DNA from: Stigmatella aurantiaca
Lineage (GTDB): Bacteria; Myxococcota; Myxococcia; Myxococcales; Myxococcaceae
Length of the DNA stretch: 64,000 nucleotides
Direction: 5' to 3'
Assembly (NCBI RefSeq): GCF_900109545.1
Contig: NZ_FOAP01000030.1
Span: forward strand, 37,817 to 101,816
In this document: piece by piece, positions 63,902-64,000 of the stretch
Layout: each line of letters starts with the position of its first letter
Numbering within the stretch: position 1 is the first letter of the stretch
Position numbers and translations under genes: made by a program
Notes under the pieces: generated by a model
Databases searched by the model: none
Told to the model about the DNA's origin: nothing
The model's input: only the letters and a program-made list of their open reading frames with translations

Positions 63902-64000
63902 CTAGGCGATGATGTCGGCAACGACGCCGGCGCCCACCGTGCGGCCACCCTCACGGATGGCGAAGCGCAGCTCCTTCTCCATGGCGACCGGAGTAATGAG
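63902..64000 (-). CDS. tuf: Elongation factor Tu, C-terminal end only
   Basis: Thirty-two codons and the stop are visible; the gene continues past the window edge. The sequence [19 protein letters not shown] and then [13 protein letters not shown] is the end of domain 3 of EF-Tu. It is the first gene of the tuf-rpmG-trnW-secE-nusG run. Confidence 0.95.
   Translation of the reverse strand, partial: LITPVAMEKELRFAIREGGRTVGAGVVADIIA

Overview
The window is GC-rich DNA with dense, mostly co-directional genes. It looks like a chromosome segment from a myxobacterium (Myxococcota, probably suborder Cystobacterineae). The signs are a Ser/Thr kinase with a PEGA-type tail, several FHA proteins, many lipoproteins of unknown function, a Tgl-like pilotin, a Tad-type secretion locus with FHA domains, and a full rpoBC/ribosomal-protein block. 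No insertion sequence, prophage, CRISPR array or rRNA was found. One tRNA (Trp) is present.

Layout, part 1 (1-8.9 kb, + strand). This is an envelope and secreted-protein block. It holds a HEAT-repeat protein cut by the window edge, a secreted beta-rich protein, and a terminator. After that comes a compact set of genes: a secreted Hint (hedgehog/intein-fold) protein, a membrane-anchored helical protein, two related beta-propeller-type lipoproteins, and a second Hint paralogue. I recognise no characterised system here, and it is the best candidate for something new.

Part 2 (9-25.8 kb). Ordinary genes include proC, divIVA, a UPF0235 gene, a metallopeptidase, polA (with an apparently degenerate proofreading domain), msrA and a zinc alcohol dehydrogenase. 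More unusual are an RsbQ/KAI2-like hydrolase, a secreted VWA7/Het-C-like protein, an esterase lipoprotein, a DNRLRE-DUF3616 lipoprotein and a cation/proton antiporter.

Part 3 (25.9-36.7 kb, - strand). A Tad/type II-like locus has an FHA-TPR membrane protein, an FHA-fused CpaF ATPase, a CpaC-type secretin and a CpaA-type prepilin peptidase, followed by a further FHA protein. No platform protein or pilin is nearby. It may correspond to the Kil locus of Myxococcus xanthus. Two coupled propeller-type lipoproteins follow.

Part 4 (36.7-64 kb). Here are glyQS, a PEGA Ser/Thr kinase, three lipoproteins (one with a VWA domain, one with Cys-Cys repeats), recO, a RodZ-like gene, tgl, a lytic transglycosylase and two phasin-like genes. 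The window ends in the conserved minus-strand order tuf, rpmG, tRNA-Trp, secE, nusG, rplK, rplA, rplJ, rplL, rpoB, rpoC, with a strong terminator after rpoC. Hairpins between rplA and rplJ and between rplL and rpoB sit where attenuation and leader control are known in other bacteria.
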